64,000 bases of DNA from Dimorphilus gyrociliatus (GCA_904063045.1 CAJFCJ010000001.1:813501-877500), one strand, 5' to 3'. Numbered from the stretch's first letter, positions 46,199 to 59,712 are shown. Notes: generated by a model from the sequence alone, not told the origin. Numbers and translations are program-made.

Positions 46199-49100
46199 CT
46201 AACAATTTGGAGGTTTGTTTGAATGAATAGAAGTATCTGTTAACTCTTTGGAAAATCTTCCAGGAAATTTTGTATCTCTTCTAATCTGATATCGATTTCG
46301 AACATCAGCTGAAATTTTTGAATGAAATTCGATTTTTTCTTCATTTTCGTCTAATTTGTTACTAAAATGATTAAGATCTTGACGATTTGAAATGACGTAG
46401 CCTAAATTTTGAAGATCGTTTGTAGAAATGGACAATTTTCCTCGTAATCCTCTTTGTTCATTCATAAATTGCTGTTGAGAATTTTGTTGCCTAAATTGAT
46501 GGATACAATGAGAATGATGTATCGGATAGATATCATATCCCCATTGTTTTTGACAATTCATACACGAAGCATTCCTAAATCCTTTACAAATTGACTTATT
46601 CCGAGCTATTTGAAAATTTGTCGTCGAAACTGAATTATTTTTTATTTGTCCTATACCTAAGTAATTATTTGCCTCATCTGCATTTGGTATACCTATTTGC
46701 ACACATTCTGGAACTGGTACAAAAGCAGCTGACTGTAATATCTGACTCACTGTATGATTATCATTGTAAGGACGATCCATAGTTGACTCACATTCATCTT
46801 CCGTTGACCAATTAATACATTCATCAAGACAATTTAAAATTTGTTGAGATGATAGTTTAATGCGAGGATTACTTTTTAAAGTTGTTTGAGTACCAATTTC
46901 TACTTGTCTTCCTACGTCAACAAGAGTTCTTGTCCTTGACGATGAAGATGACGAAGACACATAACTTGATAAATCTTCCTCTTCGTATTCTGGATTAACG
47001 TTTTCATCTTCCTTTTTCATGCTTAATGCCTTAGCACCACCGGACAATAGTAAATCATCTTCTTTCGATGTTTCCATTTCTTCACCAATGTTTGTAGGTA
47101 AACTTATCACTGAGCACGCTTTATCAATAAAGTTTTTATCTGTGCTAAATGGTTTACATTGAGTAGTTTGAGGATTTATCACATTTTGACCTGGCACAGT
47201 AGGAGCAACAGTCTTTTGAAGATTTTGAAAAGCGTTTAGATCGCATATAGCAATATTAGGCAGTGTAGGCGGGCAACAAGTTCTTAAAAAATTCTCTGGT
47301 TGAGAAGCACACATCGGACCACAATTTGGAAGAACTTTTCTTAACTTCCTTTTCAAGCACTTGTTTACACAATTATTAATAGCATGTAGAACTTCTTCAT
47401 TCAAGTACATAGGGACAATGCTACTTGAAGATTCGTTATCATACGAATTCTCATCTCCATTGCTATCTGAATTTCTTTGTCTGTTTGTCTCTACTTCAGA
47501 CTGTTTGCAGTGGCTTGATTTTGAGATTTTCTCAGAGTACAATCCACCTCTTAAAGATGATTTTCGCTTCGAACTTTTCTTTTCAATGCTCTTTAGTGGT
47601 GAACTTTCATCGTTTTCCTTCGTTTGTCTCTCGGATGACAAAGTACATCTTATTTTCTTTACAGATGTTAAAAGTTCTGTTCCGGTCGTTTCTTCGCCCT
47701 CCTCTCGTTCGCTTGCTTGTTTCTCTTCTCCAACTTCTTCCTCTTCGGGAAATGCTTTTTTGTTATCTTGCGTTTCACAATCAACTGAATCACTTTTCTT
47801 TATTTGAGCTGATAAATGCGATATTATCTCCACAAAACTCGAAACTAACTTGTCTTTTAATGAATTATCAGTAAATTCATTTTTAGAAGATTTTCTTTCT
47901 TCATTTAATCCGCTGAGGCTTTCCTGTGATTTTAAAGTAGATTTCCTTAAACTTTGCATGCGATTTGTTTCTCTTCTCGACAAACTTTTACTTGTTTTTT
48001 GGGTAGTTTGGCTTTCTTGAATTTTAGATGACGAAGGTAAACTTAATTTCTTTGAATTTGTAATCTTCGAAGAGCTTTTAGTTTGTTCTTTATGAATATC
48101 ATCTGATGGTTTTGATGAGTTTCGTTTATATGAACTGGTTGTTCTTCTAGTTGAACTTTTTGACTTTTTAGTTTCATCAGATCCATTTAATACTGAATTT
48201 ATTTCGATTACTCTTTCACGTTCACTCTCCAGATTATCTTTTTCGCTTTCAATGAGATTTTGTGATCCTTCCTTTAATGATTCTTGTTCCTCTTCACCCT
48301 CTTTGTTCTCTTCATTTTCATCTTCTTCCTCTTCTTCGTCATCTTCGTCTCCTACGGTATCTTCATCCTCTTCATCTTCGTTGATCTCATCAACACTCTG
48401 GCCTATATCACTCTCACTTTCTTCGGTATCTGACTGACTATTTTTCGGTGATTCTTCAGACTCTTTAACTTTGCTCGCATCTGAAGGGGTTACGTCATTT
48501 TTCCTTGAACTAATTTTACTTGATCTGGTTTGTTTATCAGATGATATCTTCTTTGATAAAATTTCTGCTTCTTCACGAGTTTCTTGAGTACGATTTTTAC
48601 TATATGATGAAATCGACTGCTTTTCGTCTATGGTTGACAGACGCTCATTATACATCTCTAAGCTTTTCAATCGCTTGGCATCTTCGGAACCGGAATTTAC
48701 TAGGCTTGACCTTTCCGATTCCGCCTTGGAGCCAATTTCATCTGTACCTGGCAATGAATATTCATTTGAATCTCTTCTCTTAGACGAAGTTTTCGATTTC
48801 CTCTCAGTTCCAGTAGAACTTCCAGTTGGGCTAATTTCTTGAACATCAATTTGAATTTTATCCGGATGGTACTTAGAAGAGGAGCGTGATGTAGGTTCCA
48901 TAGAATTTGTTTCTAATAAAGTTAATAAGAGATAAAAGTGAAAAGGATAATTAAACATTACAGACTGGCAGCCGATGATTTTTGATTTTTCTCTTCGATA
49001 CCTGAATTCTTTTTAGCAAAAGTCACAGACTTCTTCCGTAAGCCACCTGATGAATCGCTACCTTCAACATCGCCAGCTGCTTCAGCCAATTGATTTAACT

Positions 49101-49709
49101 TAAAAGATGCTGCTTTCAAAGATTCTATTGTATCTGGAATAACAGGAGCAGGAAAAGGAGGTCTTCCCTGAATATTGTCATTAGCTCTTTGAATATGAAG
49201 TTCGTCCTATAAATAGTTTACATTAAATCATTACAATCTAAAAACAGTTAGTTTATCACCGAAGGAAAAGATTTCCGTTTCTTTCTGACAACTCTTAAAT
49301 GAGATTTAGTCTTGTTTTTAGAACTAGATAAACAATTTTCCATAGTTTCTTCATTAGCATTGTTCGTCAAGTTTTTCTTTGGTTTTACGTTGTTATCATT
49401 AGAATACGAGCATCTCTTCTTAACTAATGCAGATAGAAGATTACTATCATTGGAGATTGAACACGATTTCGAATCATTATTATCTGTTGAATTAGATTTA
49501 ACCAATTCGTTATAGATGTCGTCTTTAGAATTAGAACATAGAAATATTAATTTCTTATCGCCGAATGATTGATCTTTGAATAATTCTCTTAGAGCGGCTT
49601 GTTTCTCATCATTCAATTTGATTGGGAAATATCGTAAGCTTTTTTTGTTACCTTTACTATCATCATTTTTTGTCATTATTTTAAAGTTTTTCTCTTTTTC
49701 AACACTCAT
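46199..49709 (-). CDS. Unrecognised Ser/Lys/acid-rich protein with conserved-looking Cys segment
   Basis: Three exons, 49709-49260, 49206-49002 and 48912-46199, join in phase to encode about 1122 residues. I do not recognise it. Exon 1 contains SLRYFPIKLNDEKQAALREL and basic Ser/Asn-rich sequence; exon 2 has RPPFPAPVIPDTIESLKAAS and KKSVTFAKK; the long exon 3 starts with Ser/Lys/Glu-rich low complexity, an acidic run (DEDEEDEDTVGDEDDEEEEE-like) and further S/K-rich stretches. A less biased segment, MYLNEEVLHAINNCVNKCLK then NCGPMCASQPENFLRTCCPP, and later ILNCLDECINWSTEDE, are candidates for folded or binding regions. Composition suggests a nuclear or cytoskeletal scaffold, which is inference only. 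Exon 3 could also be read from an upstream in-frame ATG (48958) without splicing; the spliced model is preferred because phases fit. Confidence 0.6.
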
Positions 49710-50005
49710 ATTTTATTTTAATTTGTATATTTCATGTTTTTTAACATTTTTGAAAAAATAAAAATAATTAATAATTATTCAAATTTCTTGTTTAATTTTA
49801 ATATATTTCCAATATTCAAAATTTATATTTACATATATTATTTTATAATGATATTGATTAGTTAATAAGTTATTCAGACAGCGAAAACTTATTCATTTTA
49901 AACGCGAAAATAAAGATCCACATAAAATTAATACTCTATGGAAAATGAAATAAAAATAAAAGAAAGAATAATACTATTAGTAATAGTTAATTGATGCCAG
50001 ATATT

Positions 50006-53000
50006 TTAATTATCATCCAGCCAATTGATAATTTCAAATTCGTGCTTTTTAATCCATTCAATATTGTTTCTAACTATAGCTAGAGATGCTAAACGATCAT
50101 TGAATCCAGGTCCTGCTTCTGGGTACTTTTTATAAAATTCTTCAGCCTTTATGAAAAAAAAACACAGAAATATTATTCTTCAAATTTTCCTTTCCCTATT
50201 TAAGTGAAATGTAAACAAAAACCTCTTTTAGTTTGAGTTCTGTTTTAAACTTTTGTACCATTCCTGGAACCATCCTTTGAAAGTATCTATTTGTTAGACC
50301 AAACTTATTGATGAGTATTTCATAGTTCTCTCTAACCCAATCCCAAGCTGTTGCTAAACCCATTGAATGGCTTGTTACGGACGAGATAAGTGAGAAAAAG
50401 TCTTGCGAACGTACATACTCCTCATTTAACGCTCGATTCATAAATCTACAATTTTTACAAGAGATTAATTAGTCATAGTTCATTTAATAGAATAAAAATA
50501 AAGCTATATTTACCTTAAGAGAATCCATCTTTGTTCAATAGAACTCAATGAGTTAACCAATAAACTTTTCTCCTGGGCTGAAGTAGCATTCAGATAAATA
50601 TTCCAAACTTTATCCCATTTTTCTTCATCGCCCGCAAATCTCATTCCCATTCTATATATCGAGCTTCTTAAATTTGGAGGAATAGGCCTATAATATTCAA
50701 TTGTTTAAATAAATAAGATATAGATATAAAATATGCTAAACAAACTGATTATTCGTTAACCAATTGTTGAATAAAACTGTTGAATTTCTAATGCAAACTT
50801 CATTTCCAAAGAAACAAGCAAGTTCTATAATATTCGATCTCAACAACCTAAAAACAAGAAAGGAATCCCGTTTTAGCGTTTAAAACATTTCATTATTGAA
50901 AAACAGATAATACTTTTCAAGATGATTGCCTTTATCTTCAATTGATAATTCATGAAGTATATTATTCGTTATCTTCCTAAGAAATTTCCTCCATTTTGCG
51001 TAATTATTAGAGTATTCCATTAGAAAGCTTATCCGATCTAAATTTCTCCTTACTGTTGACCATGCTACGAATACTTTTTCATTTTCTAAATATTTTAACA
51101 TATCTAGAGCAATTTTATATTTAATGTGCTGATTTTCGGCCAACACAAAAACATCATTCAACAATCCTATTCTATCGGCATCGCTAAGCGCCTATAAATG
51201 GAAATATAGATTAAGATACTAATATTAATGTAAACCACTAACTGTATGATTCTTTTCCAATAGATCTTTAAATGAATTCCACATTTCTTCCGGATAATTA
51301 ACTCGAAAATATCCATTCTCACCATGATTTAATTTTATCCATTTAGCATTTGCTAATAGTATTTCGGCTATATAAAAAGATATTATATCTTTAAGAAAAG
51401 CCTTGTGTATTGATAAATTATTTATACAAACTTGTTGTTGTTCCGTTTAGCCAAACTTTACCAACTTTCCCCTTGTCATCCGTATAATCTATCCGTACAT
51501 GCCAAGTTCTAGAATCCTTTGAACTACTTTGGAAGAGTTGTTGATGTATAGCTAATTTTGAACCCCTCTTTGCAACAGAGATTAATGGATAACCTGATTG
51601 GACTAGCCATGGTCTTAGAAAATTTCTAACGTTAAGTTGTTCCCTTACAGTCTGCCAAAATGGAAAAATATTCATTAATTAACGAACGTATAGGATTATT
51701 GTTTGCAAACTTCTTGAACACTGTCAATAAACTGTTTCGTATTCATTGTTTTATATTCGTATTTCTTTAGAAATTCCTATGAAAATATAATTCAATTTTA
51801 TCATATTTCAATCATTCCTTCATGTTATAATATACGAATCTCTTACTCTAATTGCTCTTCTGAATAGGTCCTTACCAAGTGTCTTTTCCAATACATTTAC
51901 AATAGACGCTCCCTAAATTTCGAATTATTTATTTTTTTCTTATTAATACTAACAGTAGTTAATTACTATTTAAAAACAATACTTTGCTATATGTAATTAT
52001 ATCAAAAACTGAATTTATCTCGTTTGGACGGCTCAAATCTATTAATATAGGCCTAGCTCCTCCAGAATCAACTCTCATCACTCCAGCTTTCTTCAGTATA
52101 AACTGATCTTTCTAATAAAAAAACAACAACAAAAAATGAATGAAGAGAAAAGGATAATTTTTGTAGATATATAAATTTCTTACAATTTTCCACGACGGAT
52201 TAGCGTCATCTTCAGCTTTAACTTGATAAAAGCTTGCAAAACCTTCGTTAAGCCATAAATCATCCCACCATTCGCAGGTAGCCAAATTACCAAAATACTT
52301 TTAAGTGTTAAAAGTGAAATAGTTTAAGAAAAAGTTGGAGGGGAAAGTAGAAAAAGGAGAAGAATACAAACATTATGAGTTAATTCATGAGCAATAACTG
52401 CTGCAACTCTTTGTTTTCCAGTAGCATCAACCTGATTACTATCATATAGAAGAGAAGTTTGACGATACGATATTAAACCCCAGTGCTCAGTTGCTCCAGA
52501 TGGATAATCGGGAACAGCAATTTGATCTAATTTTGGTAGGTGATAGGTCATGTTAAATTCGTCTTCGAAAAATTTAACCATTCTGGTTGTCATATCCATC
52601 GCAAAGTCAACTTGATCAATAATATGTGGAGGAGCCCAAATGCTAAGCTTTGTTTTTTTAAAAAAAAAAAAACAACAACAACAACAAAAACCAAACTTCA
52701 ATAAACCTTAATGAATACTCAAAAATGTTATTTACAAACCCGTTTTCCGTTTGTTAGCGTTGTTGTTTTATTTGCAAAATCACTTACAGCAAAACAGAAT
52801 AAGTATGTACTCATAACTGGTGAAGTTTCGAATTCTGTAGTTTTCCATGTAGAATCTATATTCCTTTCTATTTGAATAGGCATATTTCCTATAGCTGTAA
52901 AGTTTCGCCAGTGTTTTACTGTTAACTTAAAAGTAGCTTTGTATTTCGGTTCATCAAAGCATGGAAAAGCCTTTCGGGCATCTGTTGGTTGCATCTTTGT

Positions 53001-53984
53001 AGTTACCATCCATCTAAAAAGGGTTTAGACTCATATTTTATAATTAAGGTTATAAGAGGAAAAGTAGAAAGAGTGTATTAAAAGAAAACAAGCCAGAGAT
53101 GGCGCTAATCCTTACCGTCTCTCTCCAGTAATACTATTCGTATAGTTGCTCTTATACATTCCTACTATTCCTCTTACGAGTGATCCGCTAAATGCGAGAT
53201 AAATTCTTACTTTATCCTCTCTGACTAGAGAATGTTTTAATTGAATGACCCAATACTGATTGCGTTCGAAGTAAAACGTCGATAGGATTTCTAATTCGTC
53301 AGAATCCTTGTACACCTGTTTATTTTGTTAAAAGTCTGCTTATTTTACATTTATCCTAACATCATTTTAATCACCTAATTCTGCCATCAATTTATCTAAT
53401 TAAGTGAATAAACTATCATCTTAGCCTTTTTAATGAAAATTCTATTTAGATTTACTTTGTCTCTAGAATAAACTTAACATACATTTTTATTTTTAGACGA
53501 TAAAAATCCATTGATGAACTTTTATGATACTTATTCAATTATCTAGATGTTGAAATATGTAATCACGTGACTAAATTACGTACTAAGAGAGAAATTTTAA
53601 TTGATAAACTGAAGAATTATGTTTTCTTACCTTTGTTTCGGATATCGTTAAGTATTTGGTATGAACAACTAGTTCGTTAATTGATCCTTGTATATCAACA
53701 TCTATGTTCACTTTTCCACTATACGAACTACCGTCGTGATAGAAATCGGGAAAAATATCCAAATCGTAATGTCTTGGTATAGTTATTTCGGGTAAACGAG
53801 AATTATTATGAATTTGTTCTGGTCGAGAGACTGGAGGTTTAACTTCGTCGGAGCATTTTCTCTTAGGTATTAACCCGGCCATTAGTCCTACAGCCGTTAT
53901 AATAATAATAACAAGTAACGTAAGAATAATAGCTCTCGACTTGGAGATATAAAAGCCAGCCGGTTTCCGTAGTTGTTCCCCCAT
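50006..53984 (-). CDS. ANPEP: Aminopeptidase N-type M1 metallopeptidase, type II membrane
   Basis: Fifteen exons in phase: 53984-53631, 53315-53116, 53013-52740, 52647-52372, 52297-52184, 52111-51983, 51912-51847, 51776-51711, 51651-51432, 51367-51243, 51191-50914, 50847-50761, 50687-50514, 50445-50223 and 50146-50006; about 908 residues (human ANPEP 967). A short cytosolic segment and signal anchor (AIILTLLVIIIITAVGLMAG) are followed by the M1 fold: MQPTDARKAFPCFDEP, the exopeptidase loop, the zinc site HELTHN with LWLNEGFASF (HExxHx18E), and the C-terminal helical domain ending in WIKKHEFEIINWL. The exopeptidase loop reads GATEHWGL instead of GAMENWGL. M1 ectoenzymes remove N-terminal amino acids from peptides at the cell surface. 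The ATG at 53984 was chosen because the frame has no earlier ATG. Confidence 0.92.
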
Positions 53985-54827
53985 CCTTTCTCTATTTCTT
54001 TTCCTTTGCAAATGAGCGCAATTTTCGTTGCGTCCGATTAGACAGTGGCGGTTTTATTAGATTAGATATAACAGGTGCGGCCACGGGAGCGCTCCATTCT
54101 AAAGTTGTAAATAAGCATGCTCATTTATAAAGCTGTTTAGATTATTTTATTAGTACTTTATTTATCCTTTATTTCTGTTCGGATATTTCTCAGTAAACAA
54201 TAAACAATCAACTATAGATTTAACATTCTTTTATTTTTCAATGAACATATGAAAATAATAACGTAGCATCTGTTTCCAATGTTTAGATTTTTTTACAGGC
54301 AGAGATCATATCCTCTTAATCTGTAATTTTTATCATTCTTCGATAAAGAGTCGTTTCGCAAGTGTCTAATCAGCTAACTGCTTATTCTGATAAGAGATTC
54401 GGCATCAGAATTCGATACTTTAAAATAAAAAATAGTTCGAGAAGAGAAAAACAATTCTCCAGGGATGCAAATTTTATATTCCTTTCACTCAACAACATCC
54501 CTTTGCCTAAGAAAGTAACTTCAATTGGATAAGTATTGCAATAATCATTAATGACGTAGGAAAAGGATTTTATCAAAAAAATACCCACAAGACTGTTAGT
54601 TTGGCTTTTAAGAAATTTTTTGAAATGCCAATAGAAGTTTTAAACAGCGAAAGAAATAAAATAATAAAATAAGAATTCTAATTATTTCAATTAAAGAGCA
54701 CTGGAGATTTTAATTTCTTATTTGACAGGTCAATTTTTACAAATTTAGATGTTCGATGATCCTTCATTTTGCATAATATATAGGACAATTACAGATTAAC
54801 AAAATCGACTTTTATATATACAAAAGT
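53985..54827. other. Intergenic region APN / MYBBP1A-like
   Basis: APN promoter side (includes GGTGCGGCCACGGGAGCGCT near 54074-54093, a GC-rich patch) and the 3' flank of the MYBBP1A-like gene. A 68-codon minus ORF at 54382-54588 lacks an ATG start and any motif. Nothing else seen. Confidence 0.45.
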
Positions 54828-57800
54828 TTAATTTTTAACTTTCTTTTTCTGTATCCTCTCTTCGCTGGAATCTGCGGAGGAATTTCGTTTTCTTGGTTCT
54901 TTACCTACTCCATTCATTTTTCCCATAGTTTTATTTGTTTTTAAAGCTTTCTTTCTTAATTGTTCGAAGCCAAGTTTTGCACATTTTCTCCTGAATTCAG
55001 CAAATGGTAATTCTAATTCCTCATCGCTGACTGTTTCAGAAACTCCTGCTTGCTTTCGCCATATCTTTTTTAATTTTTTCATTGGCTGTTTAATTATTAA
55101 CAAATTTTTTAATAGAGTTAATCATATGTCGATTTTTAAATACAATCTTACCGGCTCTGGAAAAGACTTTGCAAATTGTTTGAAATTTGGACAATTTCTT
55201 ATTTTTTCTGTAACACCGCATATATCTATGAACATTTTCGGTTTGTCATTCATAAGTGTGGTAGCCAACTGGAAACAAAAAAATTTCAATGAGCGAAATA
55301 AATAATCTTTTTGTTAAGTTTAAGATAACGAACATTGTATAGTCCTTGAAGTAGTTGAGCGATTCTCTGACCAAATACAATATTCTGATTCTGTTCAAAA
55401 AGCATTAAAATAAAAAAAAACACTTTATAATTGACTGATCTGGCTTTTAAATTTTGTGAAAGGTAACCTTTGATTCATTCACGAGGCTTACATGCAAAAG
55501 ATTCCTGATTACCATGTACTGAAAAAAAAAACGTTTATCTTTCAATTTCTGTTATTTACGGAAGATTTATTCTCACCGCGTATGGTTTTCTGTGTGTTTC
55601 TAGCACATTGATTATTGTTGGCCAAAGGAGAAGGGTTAAATTCTGCAGTTTACGTCAAATAAAACATTAAAATTCACTAGAATATGCATTTAAAAAAGAT
55701 AACAATTACCATACTCCTTTCCAAGAATTTACTCAGAGAAACTCTAATAATATTACTAGAAAGAATTAAGGAAAGTATATTAGCACTAAAGGAGATAGGG
55801 AAGTGTTATGAACTTACTTTTTTGATAGCGCGATAGGGATTAAATCAGTAACTAATTGAACGTAATTCTCCATTCGCTCTTCAAAGTGCTGGCCATGCTC
55901 CTCTTTTGTTGATGAGCATATTGTACTACTTAGTAATTCGATAACCTTCATATAATCATTAAATGGCTCTCCCTCAATTTTTGCTGGGGCTAAGATATAA
56001 AAACAAAAGTTATTTCCAACTATATTCTAATTGAAAGGTGTTTTTCGACATACAATGTGTGAAAAAGTCGAATAGATTGCGAATGAAAGTATACACTTCG
56101 CCTGAGAGAGTTTCGTCGATAACAGTTTGCTTGGATACTTCTGCAGAGAATTTCTTTACCAACTTAGTAAAGGTTTGAATAAAAAAGATATTTCTATCCT
56201 TAATGGAAATATTTGTGCACCTCTTTAACAAAACATTGCATATTTCCTATAGATAAAAAAAGTAGTCCTTAATTTTTTGTATAATTAGCTAACTTATAGA
56301 ACTCACCAAGGCGAAGAGGGGGTCTAATGAAGTTTCACCACAAAATCCTCTTGAAATAATTATGAGGAATCTAAAGATACATAACATGTATTTAGTACAT
56401 ATAATATATAAATTTGCTTTAAGGTAAACTAATAAAACTACCTGTTCATGAAGTTAGGGTAAAATGTTTTCAGTTTACGCTCTTTTTCGTTCTGAATGGA
56501 TTTTACCATCTGTCCTAATTGTTTGTTTACTTCGTCCTTCAAAATTAAAACAAATGAAAGGTTATGCTTTTAAAAATAAGAAAATTACATACCGGATCTA
56601 ATTGATCAGCATCTATATCCGACTCTGAACTGTTATCGTCTGATTTTGTTTCTTCGTTATCGGAGGCTTCATTGTTTTCTTCTTCAGCCTCATTCTGAGC
56701 TTTATCGTTTGTAGCATCATCCATTTCTTTATCATTACTTTCATTGTCATTGTCATCATCGTCATCATCATCGTTATCCTCATCACTTTCATCTTCATCA
56801 TCAGACTCTTCATCTGATTCTTTTTCAAGAATTTTACATTCATTCCATAATTCAGCTGCACTTTCCCAATCTTCTAAATGCTCTTTGAAAAATACTGTGC
56901 TAAACTCTTTGAATGATAGAACAGAATCTAATAATTCACAAATTCTTGAACATTGATTATTTCTCTCCTTCAGATATAATCGAATGGGTATTGTAGCAAT
57001 ATAGTGATCATCCTCGAAGCCTGTTGAACTCAAAAAGACAACACAGGCCAACAAAGCGTCGCAGAAGGTTTTTTCGGAAGGGTTTGATTGTAATTCTTCA
57101 ATCAGATTGTGTGCAGTCTAATGAAGAAGAGTGAAAATGTAAGTTGAAATACAGCATAGAATTTAATCCGCTTACTTTAGTAATATTTTCGTATATCATA
57201 CGTTCGTATGGCTTAATAGATTTATCATCACATCTTGATTTGCAATAGGTTAAGAGAAGGTTTACAGATATATAGGATTGACTGGCTTTTAATAGCTCTT
57301 TATCCCCTTCGCATGAATATAATAAGAAATTTGAGTCAGCTGTGAATAATAATTAATTTTTATACGTACACACAATGAACAATTTGAAAGTTAAACTAAA
57401 TACCATATTGAGATATCCATGAGAAATATTGGCTAAATAATGAATGAAAGGAAACTTTACACGAGAGGGACTTTTCTAATGCTTTCATTGATGGATAATA
57501 ATGATCTTGAAAGAAATTCTTAGTCAAATTTTCATCGACTTCTAAGCATTTTTTTGACGATATAAAAGCAGTTAAAAATAATTTTGAGAGTCCTTTGATA
57601 GTTTCTTCTGCGTTGTCGCTGAAAAATGTAGATTAATATAATTATGCCAAAAACTGCTATAGTTAATTTATAATAAAGCTTACGTTGGTGAACCCGAAAG
57701 ACTTTTAGCCAAATCACTTAATTTTTTGAATATTAAAATGAAAAAATCTCTTGACTCATAATTAGATTGCACTTTAATTCTACTAAACAAAGATGAAATA

Positions 57801-58733
57801 ATGTTGACATTTTCATTTTGAGCTCCATTTATAAAAAACTCAGAGAAATGAGGTTGAAATAGATAAGGTATATTCTTCCAGTAAATGCTATTTGTTACTA
57901 ATTCCACATCCTCTTTTTTTTTAATTCGAAGTCCTTTTATTAAATTTTCAGTAAATTTTGAAAGTACTATATCCTTTTTATCTTTTGCTTTGTTTAAAGA
58001 ATAAAACGTTCCACAAGCCTCTAAAAGTAAACCTAAAAGACATAACTTGAATTTAAACTTCTTCTCCGAGTCATCAAATTTCTTTATGGTATTATTTAAT
58101 GTATTTGATAGATCTTTAATATTAGCAACTGATCCCAATATGAGAATATTAAAAACTCCTTTAGCAAAATAAGGAATAAGGTCATCTCTTACATTCTAAG
58201 GAAGAATTTATATCTTTAATAAAATAACAATTTTAATTGTCAAATTTACCTCAAAATGATCAGGTAGTTTAGAGAATTCTATTTTCTTGTAATAACTTGA
58301 AAGTTTATTTTCATCTCCATATCTTATTAATACCTATAAAAAGAATAATATTGTATATTTCAATGTGTAATACAAATGGACGTTTTTTGCATGTATTTAC
58401 CTCACTACTAAGGAAATTTATCAATAAAGTTTCTATAGAGCTGGATTGTGAAGAAAGGAATTCCAGTTGATTATAGTTGATTTTCTATAAAAAATCAAAA
58501 CAATAACATCGTTCTAGAACTTTTACTATTAATTGTAGTATAATTAATTATCTTACCTCATAACTCGAAATATCCGATATAAGTAGTGAGGCTAGGCGAA
58601 ATATTGCTAAAGTTATTGAATTCTCACTCCAAAAATCATCAGGTAGGCAAGAAATGTGTCTAAGAACACTAATTCTTTCTTCCTGTATTCGAAATACACA
58701 TGTTCTAATACGCAGTAAAAACGTAGTAATTGA
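54828..58733 (-). CDS. MYBBP1A: MYBBP1A/Pol5-like nucleolar protein, 5' end unresolved
   Basis: Many short exons on the minus strand; examples with good borders are about 58733-58557 and the exons containing LPDHFE|NVRDDLIPYFAKG and KFKLCLLGLLLEACGTFYSL. The order is helical repeat (HEAT-like) region, long acidic Asp/Glu run (56613-56861), more helical repeats with ETLSGEVYTFIRNLFDFF, then a basic nucleolar tail (54828-55090, KKIWRKQAGVSE, ending KKKVKN). This is the layout of DNA polymerase V/phi family proteins (yeast Pol5, vertebrate MYBBP1A), which act in rDNA transcription and ribosome assembly despite the polymerase name. Individual sequence matches are weak, so this is a moderate call. 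The conserved N-terminal portion of the family was not found between 58733 and the SON gene. Confidence 0.5.
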
Positions 58734-59712
58734 CTAGGCCACATATTTAGTTTTAATCATATAGATAGAAATTATATGTAATCAACTAATGCTTTTTGCA
58801 TTTCTTTTAGAACTAGTTAATTTTTTTCTTAAATTTATTCATTGACCATTCATATATATGAAAGAAGTTGACTATCAAAAGCACGCGGTTCATTACTTGT
58901 TGAGGCCGGGTATGATCGTGAATTTTTACTGATTATTACTAACCTGGCTTTTACTTAAGCAATGAAAGGATCGAAAGATATTGAGGTGAGCAAATTTCTG
59001 AAAGAAATTTGAATTTATTAACGTTTCAGAATCATAAAATCCATCAATTTGGAATTTTTTAGGCATCTTGAAATATCGTTCAGGCCTATCGATATTTTTC
59101 AATTTCGATAATCGACATCGCCGATGAGTATATCCGTTTCAAAATTTCCGCTACTTTGCGCATGCTCGTCATACGGGTATCTTACAAAACGCGGATATTT
59201 ACAAACAACTTTAATTTTTTTTTTAACAAAATCTGAAGAATGCAGACTTTCAGCTATGTGTTTTATAGAATCAGTTCTAATAAGCATTTTATAAGAATAC
59301 ATGAATTTGATTCTATGAGTTATTAGACCTTAAAATTCATTTTCCCTACTATTATTATCAACAATATTCGTTGGGCTTCCAGACTAGAGAAATTGACTGA
59401 AAAGTAGAAATTACAGAAAATTTTTTCCCTAATAACATATTTCGAAGCTATTGCTACATATAACCTTATATCTTACAAAACAATCAGATGTTTGAAAATT
59501 TTAAATCTCAATAAAAAATGTGTTCGAATATTGAGTATTATCCACATAATGCATCTGCGGAGCTGCTTTAAAGCCTAAGTATGGTGGATACATCAGGAAC
59601 GTTGCTTGATGGATCAAAACGTTAAAAACAAGTCATTGCATTTCAATTATTCTATGTTGATATGTATTTTCTTTCATGTAGTTGATTAAAAAATAAAGGG
59701 ATTGTAAATAAA
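58734..59712. other. Divergent region MYBBP1A-like / SON
   Basis: Holds the presumed shared promoter region of two divergent genes, with CTATCGATAT at 59087-59096 and GCGCATGC at 59158-59165. A minus-strand ORF at 59099-59302 (67 codons, ATG start) has no recognisable motif. The 5' part of the MYBBP1A-like gene may lie here. SON 5' UTR is predicted to end at 59713. Confidence 0.4.

Noticed and set aside
48252-48437. Ser-rich plus-strand ORF
   Set aside because: Antisense of the acidic run in the 46199-49709 gene.
54382-54588. 68-codon minus-strand ORF
   Set aside because: No ATG start and no recognisable feature.
58900-58950. Possible U4 or U1 snRNA-like segment (GATTATTACTAACCTGG)
   Set aside because: Only a short partial resemblance; the expected 5' stem, Sm site and 3' hairpin are not present.
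59099-59302. 67-codon minus-strand ORF with ATG start
   Set aside because: Reasonable composition but no motif; it overlaps the likely divergent promoter. Kept out for lack of support, although it could be a 5' exon of the MYBBP1A-like gene.
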